Positions 5,658 through 15,837 of a stretch of 16,573 bases of DNA are shown here, one piece after another (within the stretch, counting starts at the first letter, position 1; the number at the start of each line of letters is the position of its first letter). The notes under the pieces are model-generated. The model was not told where the DNA came from. It saw nothing but the letters and a program-made list of their open reading frames with translations, and made no database searches. Location of the stretch: the NCBI GenBank assembly GCA_051747505.1, contig JBNJGE010000061.1, positions 1 through 16,573 of the forward strand, written 5' to 3'. The position numbers and the translations under genes are program-made. The DNA comes from Albimonas sp051747505 (GTDB lineage Bacteria > Pseudomonadota > Alphaproteobacteria > Rhodobacterales > Rhodobacteraceae).

Positions 5658-6086
5658 TCAGTCGGGGTCGCGGTCGCGGAAGCGGTCGAGCGCCCGGCGC
5701 TCGGCCTTGGTGGGACGGCCGGCGCCGGGCTCGCGCCGGGGCGGGGAGGGCGCGGCCGGGTCGCCGGCGGAGGGCGCCTCGCGGGGCTTCGGCGGGTCGA
5801 GATCCTCGTAGAGTTCGCGGGCCTCGGGGGCGGGGCCGCGGCGATGGCCCAGCGCCAGGACGCGGATCACGCGGACATGGCGGCCGAGGGCGAAGGTGAG
5901 CACATCGCCCGGGCGCACCGCGGCCGCGGGCTTGGAGACGCGGGTTCCGTTGACGCGCACGCCTGTCTCGGAGACCAGCTTCGCGGCGATCCCGCGGGAC
6001 TTGGCGAAGCGGGCCTGCCAGAGCCACTTGTCGAGGCGCAGACTTTCGGAACCACGGGCGTCGGGGCCGGGGGGCGCCTCGGTCAT
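5658..6086 (-). CDS. S4-domain RNA-binding protein, Hsp15/HslR-like
   Basis: Small basic protein of the Hsp15 class, which in E. coli binds stalled 50S subunits carrying peptidyl-tRNA after heat shock. The 142 residues begin with a short disordered stretch, then the S4 RNA-binding fold (about 16-75) with LRLDKWLWQARFAKSRGIA (16-34), VRVNGTRVSKPAAAVRPGD (43-61) and LTFALGRHVRVIRVL (63-77). A P/E-rich linker follows, then the conserved basic tail GRPTKAERRALDRFRDRD (123-140). It starts 19 bases after the helicase stop on the same strand, so the two are probably one operon. Both act on RNA, which suggests a joint role in ribosome or RNA quality control; that pairing is inference. Confidence 0.9.
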   Translation of the reverse strand: MTEAPPGPDARGSESLRLDKWLWQARFAKSRGIAAKLVSETGVRVNGTRVSKPAAAVRPGDVLTFALGRHVRVIRVLALGHRRGPAPEARELYEDLDPPKPREAPSAGDPAAPSPPRREPGAGRPTKAERRALDRFRDRDPD

Positions 6087-6105
6087 GCCGGGGGGCGCGG
6101 GCGCC

Positions 6106-9213
<3,108 letters not shown>

Positions 9214-9270
9214 CGGCTTTTCCAGGTCCCGCACGGAGGCGCGCCCCGCGGGGGCGTCGGGTCTGCGACA

Positions 9271-9291
9271 CCCCGGCCCGGGAGGCCGGGG
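9271..9291 (-). other. Hairpin between the TPR gene and the helicase
   Basis: CCCCGGCC (9271-9278) pairs perfectly with GGCCGGGG (9284-9291) over a 5-nt loop. It lies in the 137-base gap between the TPR stop and the helicase start. No U-tract follows on the minus strand, so it could be a weak or Rho-assisted terminator or a processing site. A perfect 14-bp palindrome GGCGCGGCCGCGCC lies nearby at 9322-9335. Confidence 0.4.
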
Positions 9292-9350
9292 GAGCGGAGG
9301 GCGAGGCGGCGGCTCTCATGCGGCGCGGCCGCGCCCGGCGGCTTGCGCCC

Positions 9351-9959
9351 TCAGATATCGCGTCCGTCGACCTTCTGCGCAAGACGCTCGGCCGACTCCT
9401 TCGCCTCCTCCATGTGGGGATTGACGGCCAGCGCCGCGCGGTAGGCGGCCAGCGCGTCGGCCTCGCGGCCGAGCTGCTCGAGGATCACGCCGAGGCCCGA
9501 GAGGGCGCCGAAATGGCGGGGCTCCAGCGCCAGCGTCTGCTCGATGTCCGCGAGCGCCTGGCCGAAGCGGCCGCGCATGTAGAAGGCGGTGGCGCGCAGG
9601 TTCCAGGCCTCGGCGAAGTCGGGCTTGTGCTCGACGGCCGCCGAGAGGTGGTGGATGGCGCGCACGGGGTCCTCGCCCTCCAGCGCGTTGCGGGCGCGCA
9701 TCAGCAGCAGATCCATGCTGTCGGAGCCGGACCGGGAGAGGAGGCGGCGGATCTCGTGCTCGATGCGCTGGTGCTCGCCCTGCTCGGCCGCGGCGAGTTC
9801 GGCGAAGAGGCGGTCGAGCCGCTCCGCCCGGCTCTCGGGTTCGGCGGGAGCCTGCGATTCGGGCGGCGGGGCGCCGGCCTGCTGGGCGGGCGCGGGGGCC
9901 GCGAGGGCGAGGGCGGCGAGGCAGGCCGCCGCGAGGGAAGGGGTTCGCAGACGTCTCAT
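9351..9959 (-). CDS. Exported tetratricopeptide-repeat protein
   Basis: A 202-residue protein with an N-terminal signal peptide (MRRLRTPS, then an Ala/Leu-rich core, cleavage probably after APA near 25). A P/A/Q-rich linker follows to about 42, then a helical region. From about 80 there are TPR-like helix pairs: LLLMRARNALEGEDPVRAIHHL (85-106), then AEAWNLRATAFYMRGRFGQAL (116-136, the clearest), then GALSGLGVILEQLGREADAL (151-170). It should be a periplasmic protein-protein interaction module. The start ATG at 9959 has no visible Shine-Dalgarno and no convincing promoter. The gene is divergent from the SCP2 gene and lies before the helicase on the same strand. Its partner is unknown. Confidence 0.88.
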   Translation of the reverse strand: MRRLRTPSLAAACLAALALAAPAPAQQAGAPPPESQAPAEPESRAERLDRLFAELAAAEQGEHQRIEHEIRRLLSRSGSDSMDLLLMRARNALEGEDPVRAIHHLSAAVEHKPDFAEAWNLRATAFYMRGRFGQALADIEQTLALEPRHFGALSGLGVILEQLGREADALAAYRAALAVNPHMEEAKESAERLAQKVDGRDI

Positions 9960-10051
9960 GGGTGATAGCTTAGCGGCCGCGACGCGAAATGCGAGGGCCG
10001 CGCCCCGCCGCCTCACGCAGGCGAGAGGGGTGCGGGCCGGCGCTGGGGGAC

Positions 10052-10067
10052 CGGGCCGCGGGGCCCG
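10052..10067 (+). other. Small hairpin in the SCP2 gene leader
   Basis: CGGGCC (10052-10057) pairs with GGCCCG (10062-10067) over GCGG, 12 nt before the AGAGG ribosome binding site. No clear promoter was found in the 132-base divergent gap 9960-10091. Confidence 0.3.
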
Positions 10068-10091
10068 CCCGGAAGCAACAGAGGCTTGAGG

Positions 10092-10382
10092 ATGAGCGAG
10101 ACCCTGAATTCCGCCATGGAGCTGCTGCGCGCCAAGCTCGACGGGCAGAGCATCGACGGCTCGGTGAAGTTCGAGATCGAGGATGTCGGGACGATCCGCA
10201 TCGAGGGCAGCGAGGTGAGCCTGGACGACGGCGAGGCGGACTGCGCCATCGTGGCGGACGAGGAGACCTTCCGGGGCATCGTGGACGGGGACACCAGCCC
10301 CACGGCGGCCTTCATGTCGGGCAAGCTGCGCGTCGAGGGCGACATGTCCAAGGCCATGGCGCTCAGCTCCCTGTTGTCGTGA
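10092..10382 (+). CDS. SCP2 sterol-carrier-like lipid-binding protein
   Basis: A 96-residue single-domain protein of the SCP2 family, which forms a hydrophobic tunnel for acyl or other lipids. The fold is seen as an N-terminal helix (LNSAMELLRAKLDG), beta strands (SVKFEIEDVGTIRIEG, EADCAIVADEETF), and the diagnostic C-terminal segment AAFMSGKLRVEGDMSKAMAL (72-91). The ATG at 10092 is chosen because AGAGG lies 7 nt upstream; a TTG 6 bases earlier is less likely. There is no signal peptide, so it is cytoplasmic. Its stop overlaps the GTG start of the hydrolase gene (GTGA), so the two are translationally coupled. That suggests joint lipid handling, but the ligand is unknown. Confidence 0.92.
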   Translation: MSETLNSAMELLRAKLDGQSIDGSVKFEIEDVGTIRIEGSEVSLDDGEADCAIVADEETFRGIVDGDTSPTAAFMSGKLRVEGDMSKAMALSSLLS

Positions 10383-11341
10383 GCCGGGCGGCGGGCGCGC
10401 AGGGCGCGGCCCCCTGGCTGGGGGACGAGGGCCCGGCGCCCGGCGAGACCGTCTGGCTGCGGGCGGAGGATGGGACGCGCATCCGCGCCGCGCTGTGGCC
10501 CGCGGAGGGCGGGGCGCGGGGGCATGTCCTGCTGTTTCCCGGGCGCACCGAGTATCTGGAGAAATACGTGCGGGTCGTCGCGCGGCTGCGCGCGCGCGGC
10601 TTCGCCGTGGCCGCGGCGGACTGGCGCGGGCAGGGGCTGTCGGACCGCGAGGCCGGCAGGCTGGGGCATGTGGGCGACTTCGCGGAGTTCCAGCGCGACG
10701 TGGCGGCGCTGACCGGCTGGGAGGCGGTCGCCGGCCTGCCGGGGCCGAGGGTGCTGCTGGCCCATTCCATGGGCGGCTGCATCGGGCTGCGGGCGCTGGC
10801 CGAGGGGACCGTGGCGCCGCAGGCGGCGGTGTTCTCCGCCCCCATGTGGGGGCTGCCGATGGACGGGTTTTCGGGGGCGGCGACCCGGCTGGCGGCCCGG
10901 GCCATGGTGGCGCTGGGATGGGGGAGGACGCCATTGCCCGGACGCTCCTCGGAGCGAACCTATGTGATGGAGGGGTCCTTCGAGGGCAACGTGCTGACCA
11001 CCGATCCGGGGCACTGGGACTGGTTCCGGGAGCAGGCCGCCGCCCATCCCGAGCTGACGCTGGGCGCGCCGACCTGGGGGTGGCTGCTGGCCGCGCTGCG
11101 GGAGATGGCGGCGCTGGCGACGGCGAAGGTTCCGCCCGTCCCGCGGCTGATCCTGCTGGGGGGCGAGGAGAGCGTGGTCTCCCCCGCCGCGATCCGCGCG
11201 CATGCGGACCGCTTCGGAGTGGCGGAGCTGGCGGAGCTGCCCGGCGGGCGGCACGAGACGCTGATGGAGCCCGACGACCGGGACCCCGGCAAGGCGGCCT
11301 GGGCGGCGATCGACGCCTTTCTGGAGGCGCGCGGCGTCTGA
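10379..11341 (+). CDS. PldB-like alpha/beta hydrolase (lysophospholipase / monoacylglycerol lipase family)
   Basis: A 320-residue serine hydrolase of the lysophospholipase L2 / monoacylglycerol lipase group. Visible are the oxyanion region LLFPGRTEYLEKY (51-63), DWRGQGLSDR (81-90), the nucleophile elbow AHSMGG (Ser130), a cap region (about 155-245), the acid-residue turn LLGGEESVVS (259-268) and the catalytic His292 in GGRHETLMEP. The usual acid is Asp; here Glu263/Glu264 occupy the place, which is unusual but workable. The GTG at 10379 overlaps the SCP2 stop by 4 nt, and no later start leaves the fold intact. There is no signal peptide, so it probably acts on membrane lipids or lipid breakdown products from the cytoplasmic side. 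Substrate not determined. Confidence 0.9.
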   Translation: MSRAAGAQGAAPWLGDEGPAPGETVWLRAEDGTRIRAALWPAEGGARGHVLLFPGRTEYLEKYVRVVARLRARGFAVAAADWRGQGLSDREAGRLGHVGDFAEFQRDVAALTGWEAVAGLPGPRVLLAHSMGGCIGLRALAEGTVAPQAAVFSAPMWGLPMDGFSGAATRLAARAMVALGWGRTPLPGRSSERTYVMEGSFEGNVLTTDPGHWDWFREQAAAHPELTLGAPTWGWLLAALREMAALATAKVPPVPRLILLGGEESVVSPAAIRAHADRFGVAELAELPGGRHETLMEPDDRDPGKAAWAAIDAFLEARGV

Positions 11342-11356
11342 GGCGGCTTTGACGGA

Positions 11357-11405
11357 CCCGGCGAATCCGGGCAAGAGGAGACGCGCCCCGCGAAACAGGG
11401 GCGCG
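11357..11405 (+). other. Two hairpins in the bamA leader
   Basis: Stem 1 is CCCGG/CCGGG (11357-11361, 11367-11371). Stem 2 is a perfect 8-bp CGCGCCCC/GGGGCGCG (11382-11389, 11398-11405) with loop GCGAAACA. Stem 2 ends 8 nt before the bamA Shine-Dalgarno GGAG (11414-11417). No T-run follows, so it is more likely a leader structure or a weak terminator. TTGACG at 11349-11354 is a good -35, but no matching -10 is seen at 16-18 nt. Confidence 0.5.
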
Positions 11406-11426
11406 AGAGGGACGGAGAGCAGGACC

Positions 11427-13805
11427 ATGTCGGCAGGGAGCAGGGAGGCGGCGCGCGGCCTGACGGGGGCGCTGGCGCTGCTGCTGGCCGCCGCGCTGCT
11501 GGCCGGGGGGCTCGCGCCCCGGGCCGCGGCGCAGGAGGCGCCGGTGATCGAGCGCGTGGAGCGCATCCTGGTGGAGGGGGCGCGGCGCGTCGACGAGGCG
11601 ACGATCCTCGCCTACATGACGGTGCAGGAGGGCGAGCCCGCCACGGCGGCGCAGATCAACGCCTCGCTGCGCCGGCTGCTGGACACGGGTCTGTTCGAGG
11701 ACGTGGTGATCTCGCCGATGGGCGACGGCCTGCTGGTGCAGGTCGAGGAGGCGGCCTTCGTCAACCGCGTGGAGTTCGAGGGCAACGACGCGCTGGAGGA
11801 CGAGACGCTGAGGGGCGCGGTGCGGTCCTCGCCGCGCTCGGCCTTCTCCCGGGCGCAGGCGGACGCGGACGCGCGCACGCTGCTCGAGATCTATCGCCGC
11901 TCGGGCTATTACGGGGCGACGGTGGAGCCCGTGATCATCGAGCGGGAGAACAACCGCGTGGACCTCGTCTTCGAGATTCAGGAGGGGTCGCGGACGGGCG
12001 TGCGGTCGATCGAGTTCGTGGGGAACAAGGCGTTCTCGGATTCGCGGCTGCGCGACGCGGTGGAGACGCGGGAGAACGGGCTGTTCGCCTTCATCCTGGG
12101 GTCGAACACCTACGACCCGGACCGGCTGGAGTTCGACAAGGAGCAGCTGCGCCGCTTCTACCTGGAGCGGGGCTACGCGGATATCGAGGTGCTGTCGGCG
12201 ACCGCCGAGCTGACCTCGGACCGCGAGGACTTCCTGATCACCTTCACGGTGGACGAGGGGCAGGTCTACCGCTTCGGCGAGCTGGGGCTGGACATCCGCA
12301 TCCCCGGGGTGGACCCGGAGGCGTACCAGGACGTCTTCGTCGCGCGGTCGGGGGAGGTCTATGACGTCTCGGAGGTCGATGACAGCATCGAGGCGCTGAT
12401 CTTCGAGCTGGGCCAGGAGGGCTACGCCTTCGTCGATGTCCGCCCGCGGGCGGAGAAGGACACGGAGGAGAAGACGATCGACGTGACCCTGGAGGTGTCG
12501 GAGGCGCCGCGGGTCTATATCGAGCGCATCGAGATCAACGGCAACACGCGCACCGTGGACCGGGTCCTGCGCCGGCAGTTCAAGGTGGTCGAGGGCGACG
12601 CCTACAACGCGCGCGAGATCGAGTCCGCGCGCCAGCGGCTGCGGGCGCTGGACTTCTTCAGCCGGGTCAACGTGTCGACCGAGCAGGGCTCCGGCCCCGA
12701 CCGGGCGGTGGTGAACGTGGATGTGGAGGAGCGGCTGACGGGGTCGATCTCCTTCGGCCTGGGCTTCTCCTCCTCCGTCGGGCCGCAGGGCGAGATCTCG
12801 ATCACCGAGCGCAACTTCCTGGGCCGCGGGCAGTATGTGCGGGCGCTGGCCAACTTCACCGGCGACGACCGGGCGCTGAGCTTCTCCTTCCGCGAGCCGG
12901 CGCTGCTGGACCGGGACCTGTCGGCGGGCTTCGCGGTCGGCTACGTCTCGCTGGACCGGGTCGACGAGAGCTCCTACGAGGAGACCAACATCTTCTTCCG
13001 GCCCTACACCGATTTCCCGATCGCGCCGGACCAGAGGCTGCGGCTGGACTACAGCCTGTCCTCGGACGAGATCCGAGACGTTTCGGACTTCGCCTCCCCC
13101 GCCATCCAGGCGGACGAGGGGACGGCGATCACCTCGATGATCGGCGCGACCTGGACGATGGACAAGCGCAACGACCTAATCGAGCCGACCCGCGGCTACC
13201 TGCTGCGCTTCGAGCAGGACCTGGCCGGGCTGGCCGGCGACATGTACTACGCCCGCTCCGTCGCGCGGGCGAAGGGCTGGCAGGGCTTCTTCGACGACGA
13301 GGTGGTCGCCTCGCTGGAGATCGAGGGCGGGGCCATCGTCTCGCTGGACGAGGACCTGCGGGTGGCGGACCGCTTCATGCTTGGCGGGGACAGCTTCCGC
13401 GGCTTCGCGCGCGGCGGCATCGGTCCGCGCGACGTGTCCACCTACACCGATCCCGACAGCGGCGACGAGCGCAAGCGGGACGACGCGCTGGGCGGCAAGT
13501 ACTATGCCGTGGCGCGCGCCAATCTCAGCTTCCCGCTGGGCCTGCCCGAGGAGCTGGGCATGTATGGCGGGCTGTTCGCTGATGTGGGCACGGTCTGGGC
13601 CCTGGACCGGACGCAGTACACCGACGAGGTGGACGGCGATTCCGTGACCATCGACGACGCCCTCAATCTGCGGGCCTCCGTCGGCGCGTCGCTCTATGTC
13701 GACAGCCCGTTCGGGCCGCTGGAGTTCAACCTGGCCTATCCGGCGCTGGCGGAGGACGAGGATGAGAAGGAGTATTTCCGCTTCTCGGTCGGCACGCGGT
13801 TCTGA
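11427..13805 (+). CDS. bamA: Outer membrane protein assembly factor BamA
   Basis: Core subunit of the BAM complex that folds beta-barrel proteins into the outer membrane. The 792 residues have a signal peptide (1 to about 36, with a long Ala/Leu core ending RAAAQ) and five POTRA domains (about 38-435). Examples are VERILVEGARRVDEATIL in POTRA1, VNRVEFEGNDALED in POTRA2 and YIERIEINGNTRTVDRVLRRQF in POTRA5. A 16-strand Omp85 barrel begins near 437 (LTGSISFGLGFSS). The L6 loop motif is FRGF (657-660) in place of VRGF, and the C-terminus FRFSVGTRF ends in the expected Phe. The ATG at 11427 has GGAG 9 nt upstream; a TTG at 11349 is rejected. The skp gene starts inside its last 44 bases. Confidence 0.97.
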   Translation: MSAGSREAARGLTGALALLLAAALLAGGLAPRAAAQEAPVIERVERILVEGARRVDEATILAYMTVQEGEPATAAQINASLRRLLDTGLFEDVVISPMGDGLLVQVEEAAFVNRVEFEGNDALEDETLRGAVRSSPRSAFSRAQADADARTLLEIYRRSGYYGATVEPVIIERENNRVDLVFEIQEGSRTGVRSIEFVGNKAFSDSRLRDAVETRENGLFAFILGSNTYDPDRLEFDKEQLRRFYLERGYADIEVLSATAELTSDREDFLITFTVDEGQVYRFGELGLDIRIPGVDPEAYQDVFVARSGEVYDVSEVDDSIEALIFELGQEGYAFVDVRPRAEKDTEEKTIDVTLEVSEAPRVYIERIEINGNTRTVDRVLRRQFKVVEGDAYNAREIESARQRLRALDFFSRVNVSTEQGSGPDRAVVNVDVEERLTGSISFGLGFSSSVGPQGEISITERNFLGRGQYVRALANFTGDDRALSFSFREPALLDRDLSAGFAVGYVSLDRVDESSYEETNIFFRPYTDFPIAPDQRLRLDYSLSSDEIRDVSDFASPAIQADEGTAITSMIGATWTMDKRNDLIEPTRGYLLRFEQDLAGLAGDMYYARSVARAKGWQGFFDDEVVASLEIEGGAIVSLDEDLRVADRFMLGGDSFRGFARGGIGPRDVSTYTDPDSGDERKRDDALGGKYYAVARANLSFPLGLPEELGMYGGLFADVGTVWALDRTQYTDEVDGDSVTIDDALNLRASVGASLYVDSPFGPLEFNLAYPALAEDEDEKEYFRFSVGTRF
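13751..13756 (+). promoter_or_regulatory. Ribosome binding site of skp inside bamA
   Basis: GGAGGA lies 5 nt before the ATG at 13762, within the bamA coding sequence (codons for Ala-Glu-Asp-Glu). It supports the overlapping start. Confidence 0.7.
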
Positions 13806-14409
13806 GCCGGGCCGGGAGGCGGCGCGCGCGCTGAGGGCGGCGGGCGCGGCCCTCGCGCTGGCGCTGGGCGCCGCGGCGGGCGCGGCCGGGCAGGAGGCCG
13901 GGGACGCGGCGCCGCGCGCTGAGGCGGCGCCGGCGGTGCTGGTCGTCAACCGCGAGGCGGTGGTCGAACGCTCCGCGCCCGCGCAGGCGCTGCGCCAGAT
14001 GGAGCGGCGCATCCGCGAGCGGGTGCAGTCGGAGCTGGACCGGGTGAAGGCGGAGCTGGAGACCGAGGAGCAGCGGCTCACCGAGCTCAAGGAGACCCTG
14101 CCCGCCGAGGAGTTCGCCGAGCGCGCCCGCGCCTTCGACCAGCGCGTGCGCGAGGAGCGGCGCGCCGCGCAGGAGCGGCGCGCCCTGGTGCTGCGTTTCT
14201 TCAAGGACGCGCGCAACGCGCTGGCCTCCGCCGTGCCCCGCGTGCTGGACGGGCTGCGCCGGGAGACGGGGGCGCTGGCGATCCTGGACGAGGGCGCGGT
14301 GCTGTCCGCCGACCCGGCGCTGGACGTCACCGAGCAGGCGGTGGCGCGCTTCAACGCCGAGATGGGCGAGGTGCGCTTCGACCCGCCCGAGGAGCTGCTG
14401 CCCGAGTGA
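13762..14409 (+). CDS. skp: OmpH/Skp family periplasmic chaperone
   Basis: Trimeric periplasmic chaperone that carries unfolded outer membrane proteins to BAM. The 215 residues begin with a long signal peptide: a basic n-region of about 25 residues, Ala/Leu core 27-42, cleavage near AAGAAGQ. Mature OmpH follows, from VLVVNREAVVERSAPAQALR (59-78, the typical first strand and helix) through a charged coiled coil (about 78-145) to ALAILDEGAVLSADPALDVT (171-190), as in the family. The only in-frame start before the signal core is ATG 13762, 44 bases inside bamA, with GGAGGA upstream. This ties skp translation to that of bamA. The extended n-region results from reading bamA's end in another frame. 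A strong hairpin follows the stop. Confidence 0.92.
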   Translation: MRRSISASRSARGSEPGREAARALRAAGAALALALGAAAGAAGQEAGDAAPRAEAAPAVLVVNREAVVERSAPAQALRQMERRIRERVQSELDRVKAELETEEQRLTELKETLPAEEFAERARAFDQRVREERRAAQERRALVLRFFKDARNALASAVPRVLDGLRRETGALAILDEGAVLSADPALDVTEQAVARFNAEMGEVRFDPPEELLPE

Positions 14410-14435
14410 GCGGGCCGCCCTGTGCGGGGGCCCGC
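14410..14435 (+). other. Strong hairpin after skp (possible terminator or processing site)
   Basis: GCGGGCC (14410-14416) pairs with GGCCCGC (14429-14435). The inner CCC/GGG (14418-14420, 14426-14428) extends it to a 10-bp stem with one bulged G and loop TGTGC. It begins right after the skp stop. No T-run follows, so termination would be partial at best. Confidence 0.5.
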
Positions 14436-14439
14436 GGAC

Positions 14440-14468
14440 TTGACCTCGGGCGGGGGCCCTGCAATCAG
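14440..14468 (+). promoter_or_regulatory. Possible sigma70 promoter of fabZ-lpxA-lpxI
   Basis: TTGACC (14440-14445, 5 of 6 to consensus) is 17 nt from AATCAG (14463-14468, 3 of 6, without -7T). It lies directly after the skp hairpin and about 30 nt before the fabZ ATG, so the lipid genes may be transcribed apart from bamA-skp. Confidence 0.4.
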
Positions 14469-14497
14469 AAGCGCGGATTTCGACAGGCAGGCGCGAC

Positions 14498-15025
14498 ATG
14501 ACCCAGACCCCCTCGCAGGAGACCCCGACCGAGACCGAGGCGCAGGCCGCGGAGGGCGAGCTGGGCGAGGCCGACATCTCGCGCATCATGCGCATGATCC
14601 CGCATCGCTACCCGTTCCTGCTGGTGGACCGGGTGGAGGCGATGAAGAAGGGCGACAGCTGCGTCGGCATCAAGAACGTCACCGCCAACGAGCCCCAGTT
14701 CACCGGCCATTTCCCCGGCGAGCCGATCATGCCCGGCGTGCTGATCGTGGAGGCGATGGCCCAGACCGCCGCCGTGCTGGTGGTGGACACGCTGGGCATG
14801 GAGGGCGAGGACCTGCTGGTCTACTTCATGACGCTCGACAACTGCCGCTTCCGCAACCGGGTGCTGCCGGGCGACCGGCTGGAGCTGCGGGTGCGCATCC
14901 TGCGCGGGCGGGGCCGCATCTGGAAGTTCTGGGGGGAGGCCTGGGTCGGGGACCGCATCTGCGCCGAGGCCGAGTACTCCGCGATGATCGTCATGCCCGA
15001 CCACGAGTCCCGCAAGGGGGCCTGA
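14498..15025 (+). CDS. fabZ: 3-hydroxyacyl-[acyl-carrier-protein] dehydratase FabZ
   Basis: Hot-dog fold enzyme that dehydrates 3-hydroxyacyl-ACP in fatty acid elongation. It competes with LpxA for 3-hydroxyacyl-ACP, so it helps set the balance of phospholipid to lipid A. The 175 residues carry a T/E-rich acidic N-terminal extension of about 25 residues beyond the usual 150. The conserved RIMRMIPHRYPFLLVDRV (29-46), the active-site helix TGHFPGEPIMPGVLIVEAMA (69-88) with catalytic His71 and Glu85, and DNCRFRNRVLPGDRLEL (114-130) follow. The ATG at 14498 has a weak AGG 6 nt upstream; no internal Met suits better. lpxA starts 2 bases after its stop. Confidence 0.96.
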   Translation: MTQTPSQETPTETEAQAAEGELGEADISRIMRMIPHRYPFLLVDRVEAMKKGDSCVGIKNVTANEPQFTGHFPGEPIMPGVLIVEAMAQTAAVLVVDTLGMEGEDLLVYFMTLDNCRFRNRVLPGDRLELRVRILRGRGRIWKFWGEAWVGDRICAEAEYSAMIVMPDHESRKGA

Positions 15026-15027
15026 GC

Positions 15028-15837
15028 ATGGGCGTGGATCCTACGGCCGAGATCCATCCGGCCGCCATCGTCGAGGAGGGGGCGCGCATCGGCCCGGGCG
15101 CGCGCGTCGGGCCGTGGTGCCATGTCGGCGCGCGGGTCGAGCTGGGCGAGGGGGTGGAGCTGATCTCCCATGTCGTGGTGGCCGGGCGCACGAGCCTAGG
15201 CGCGGGGACGCGGGTGTGGCCCTTCGCGAGCCTCGGGACCGAGCCGCAGGACCTGAAGTATCACGGCGAGGAGAGCCGGCTGGAGATCGGGCCGGGCAAC
15301 ATGATCCGCGAGCATGTGACCATGAACCCCGGCACCGAGGGGGGCGGGGGCCTCACCCGGATCGGGAGCGGGGGGCTGTTCATGATGTCCTCCCATGTCG
15401 GGCATGACTGCATGGTCGGTGACGGGGTGATCCTGGCCAACAACGCGCCGCTGGGCGGGCATGTGGTGGTGCAGGACCGGGCGATCATCGGGGGCAACGC
15501 CGCGGTGCACCAGCATGCGCGGATCGGCCGGGGCGCGATCGTCGGCGGGCTGACGGGCGTGGAGCGCGACGTGATCCCCTATGCCAGCGTGGTCGGGGAC
15601 CGGGCGCGGCTGGCGGGGCTGAACCTGATCGGGCTGCGCCGGGCGAAGGTTCCGCGCGCGGAGGTCAGCGCGCTGCGCGAGGCGGTCGATTTCATCTTCG
15701 GGGGCGAGGGGGCGCTGGCCGACCGGGCGCGCGACGCGGCCCTGCGCTGGCCGGAGTCGGCGCTGGTGCGGGAGGTCTGCGCCTTCATGGAGGAGGGGTC
15801 CTCGCGCAGTTTCGTCACGCCGCGGGACGGCGGATGA
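15028..15837 (+). CDS. lpxA: Acyl-ACP--UDP-N-acetylglucosamine O-acyltransferase
   Basis: First enzyme of lipid A synthesis; it moves a 3-hydroxyacyl chain from ACP to the 3-OH of UDP-GlcNAc. It is a cytoplasmic trimer with a left-handed beta helix. The 269 residues match the family. Hexapeptide turns run from about 3 to 190, and a helical C-terminal domain follows. Active-site histidines by comparison with E. coli (122, 125, 144, 160) are His123, His126 (MMSSHVGHDC), His145 (GGHV) and His161 (AAVHQHARIG). Gly174 aligns with the E. coli acyl-length ruler residue Gly173. AAGGGGG lies 7 nt before the ATG. The stop overlaps the lpxI ATG (ATGA). Confidence 0.97.
   Translation: MGVDPTAEIHPAAIVEEGARIGPGARVGPWCHVGARVELGEGVELISHVVVAGRTSLGAGTRVWPFASLGTEPQDLKYHGEESRLEIGPGNMIREHVTMNPGTEGGGGLTRIGSGGLFMMSSHVGHDCMVGDGVILANNAPLGGHVVVQDRAIIGGNAAVHQHARIGRGAIVGGLTGVERDVIPYASVVGDRARLAGLNLIGLRRAKVPRAEVSALREAVDFIFGGEGALADRARDAALRWPESALVREVCAFMEEGSSRSFVTPRDGG

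Noticed and set aside
9960..10091. Divergent promoters between the TPR and SCP2 genes
   Set aside because: No -35/-10 pair with TTG core and 16-18 nt spacing was found on either strand.
11349..11426. TTG start for bamA giving 26 extra residues
   Set aside because: It would put a basic stretch before a good signal peptide; the ATG at 11427 has GGAG upstream.
10013..11566. 517-codon minus-strand frame opposite the SCP2 gene and the hydrolase
   Set aside because: Shadow frame; the plus strand shows SCP2 and the Ser/His hydrolase motifs with coupled starts.
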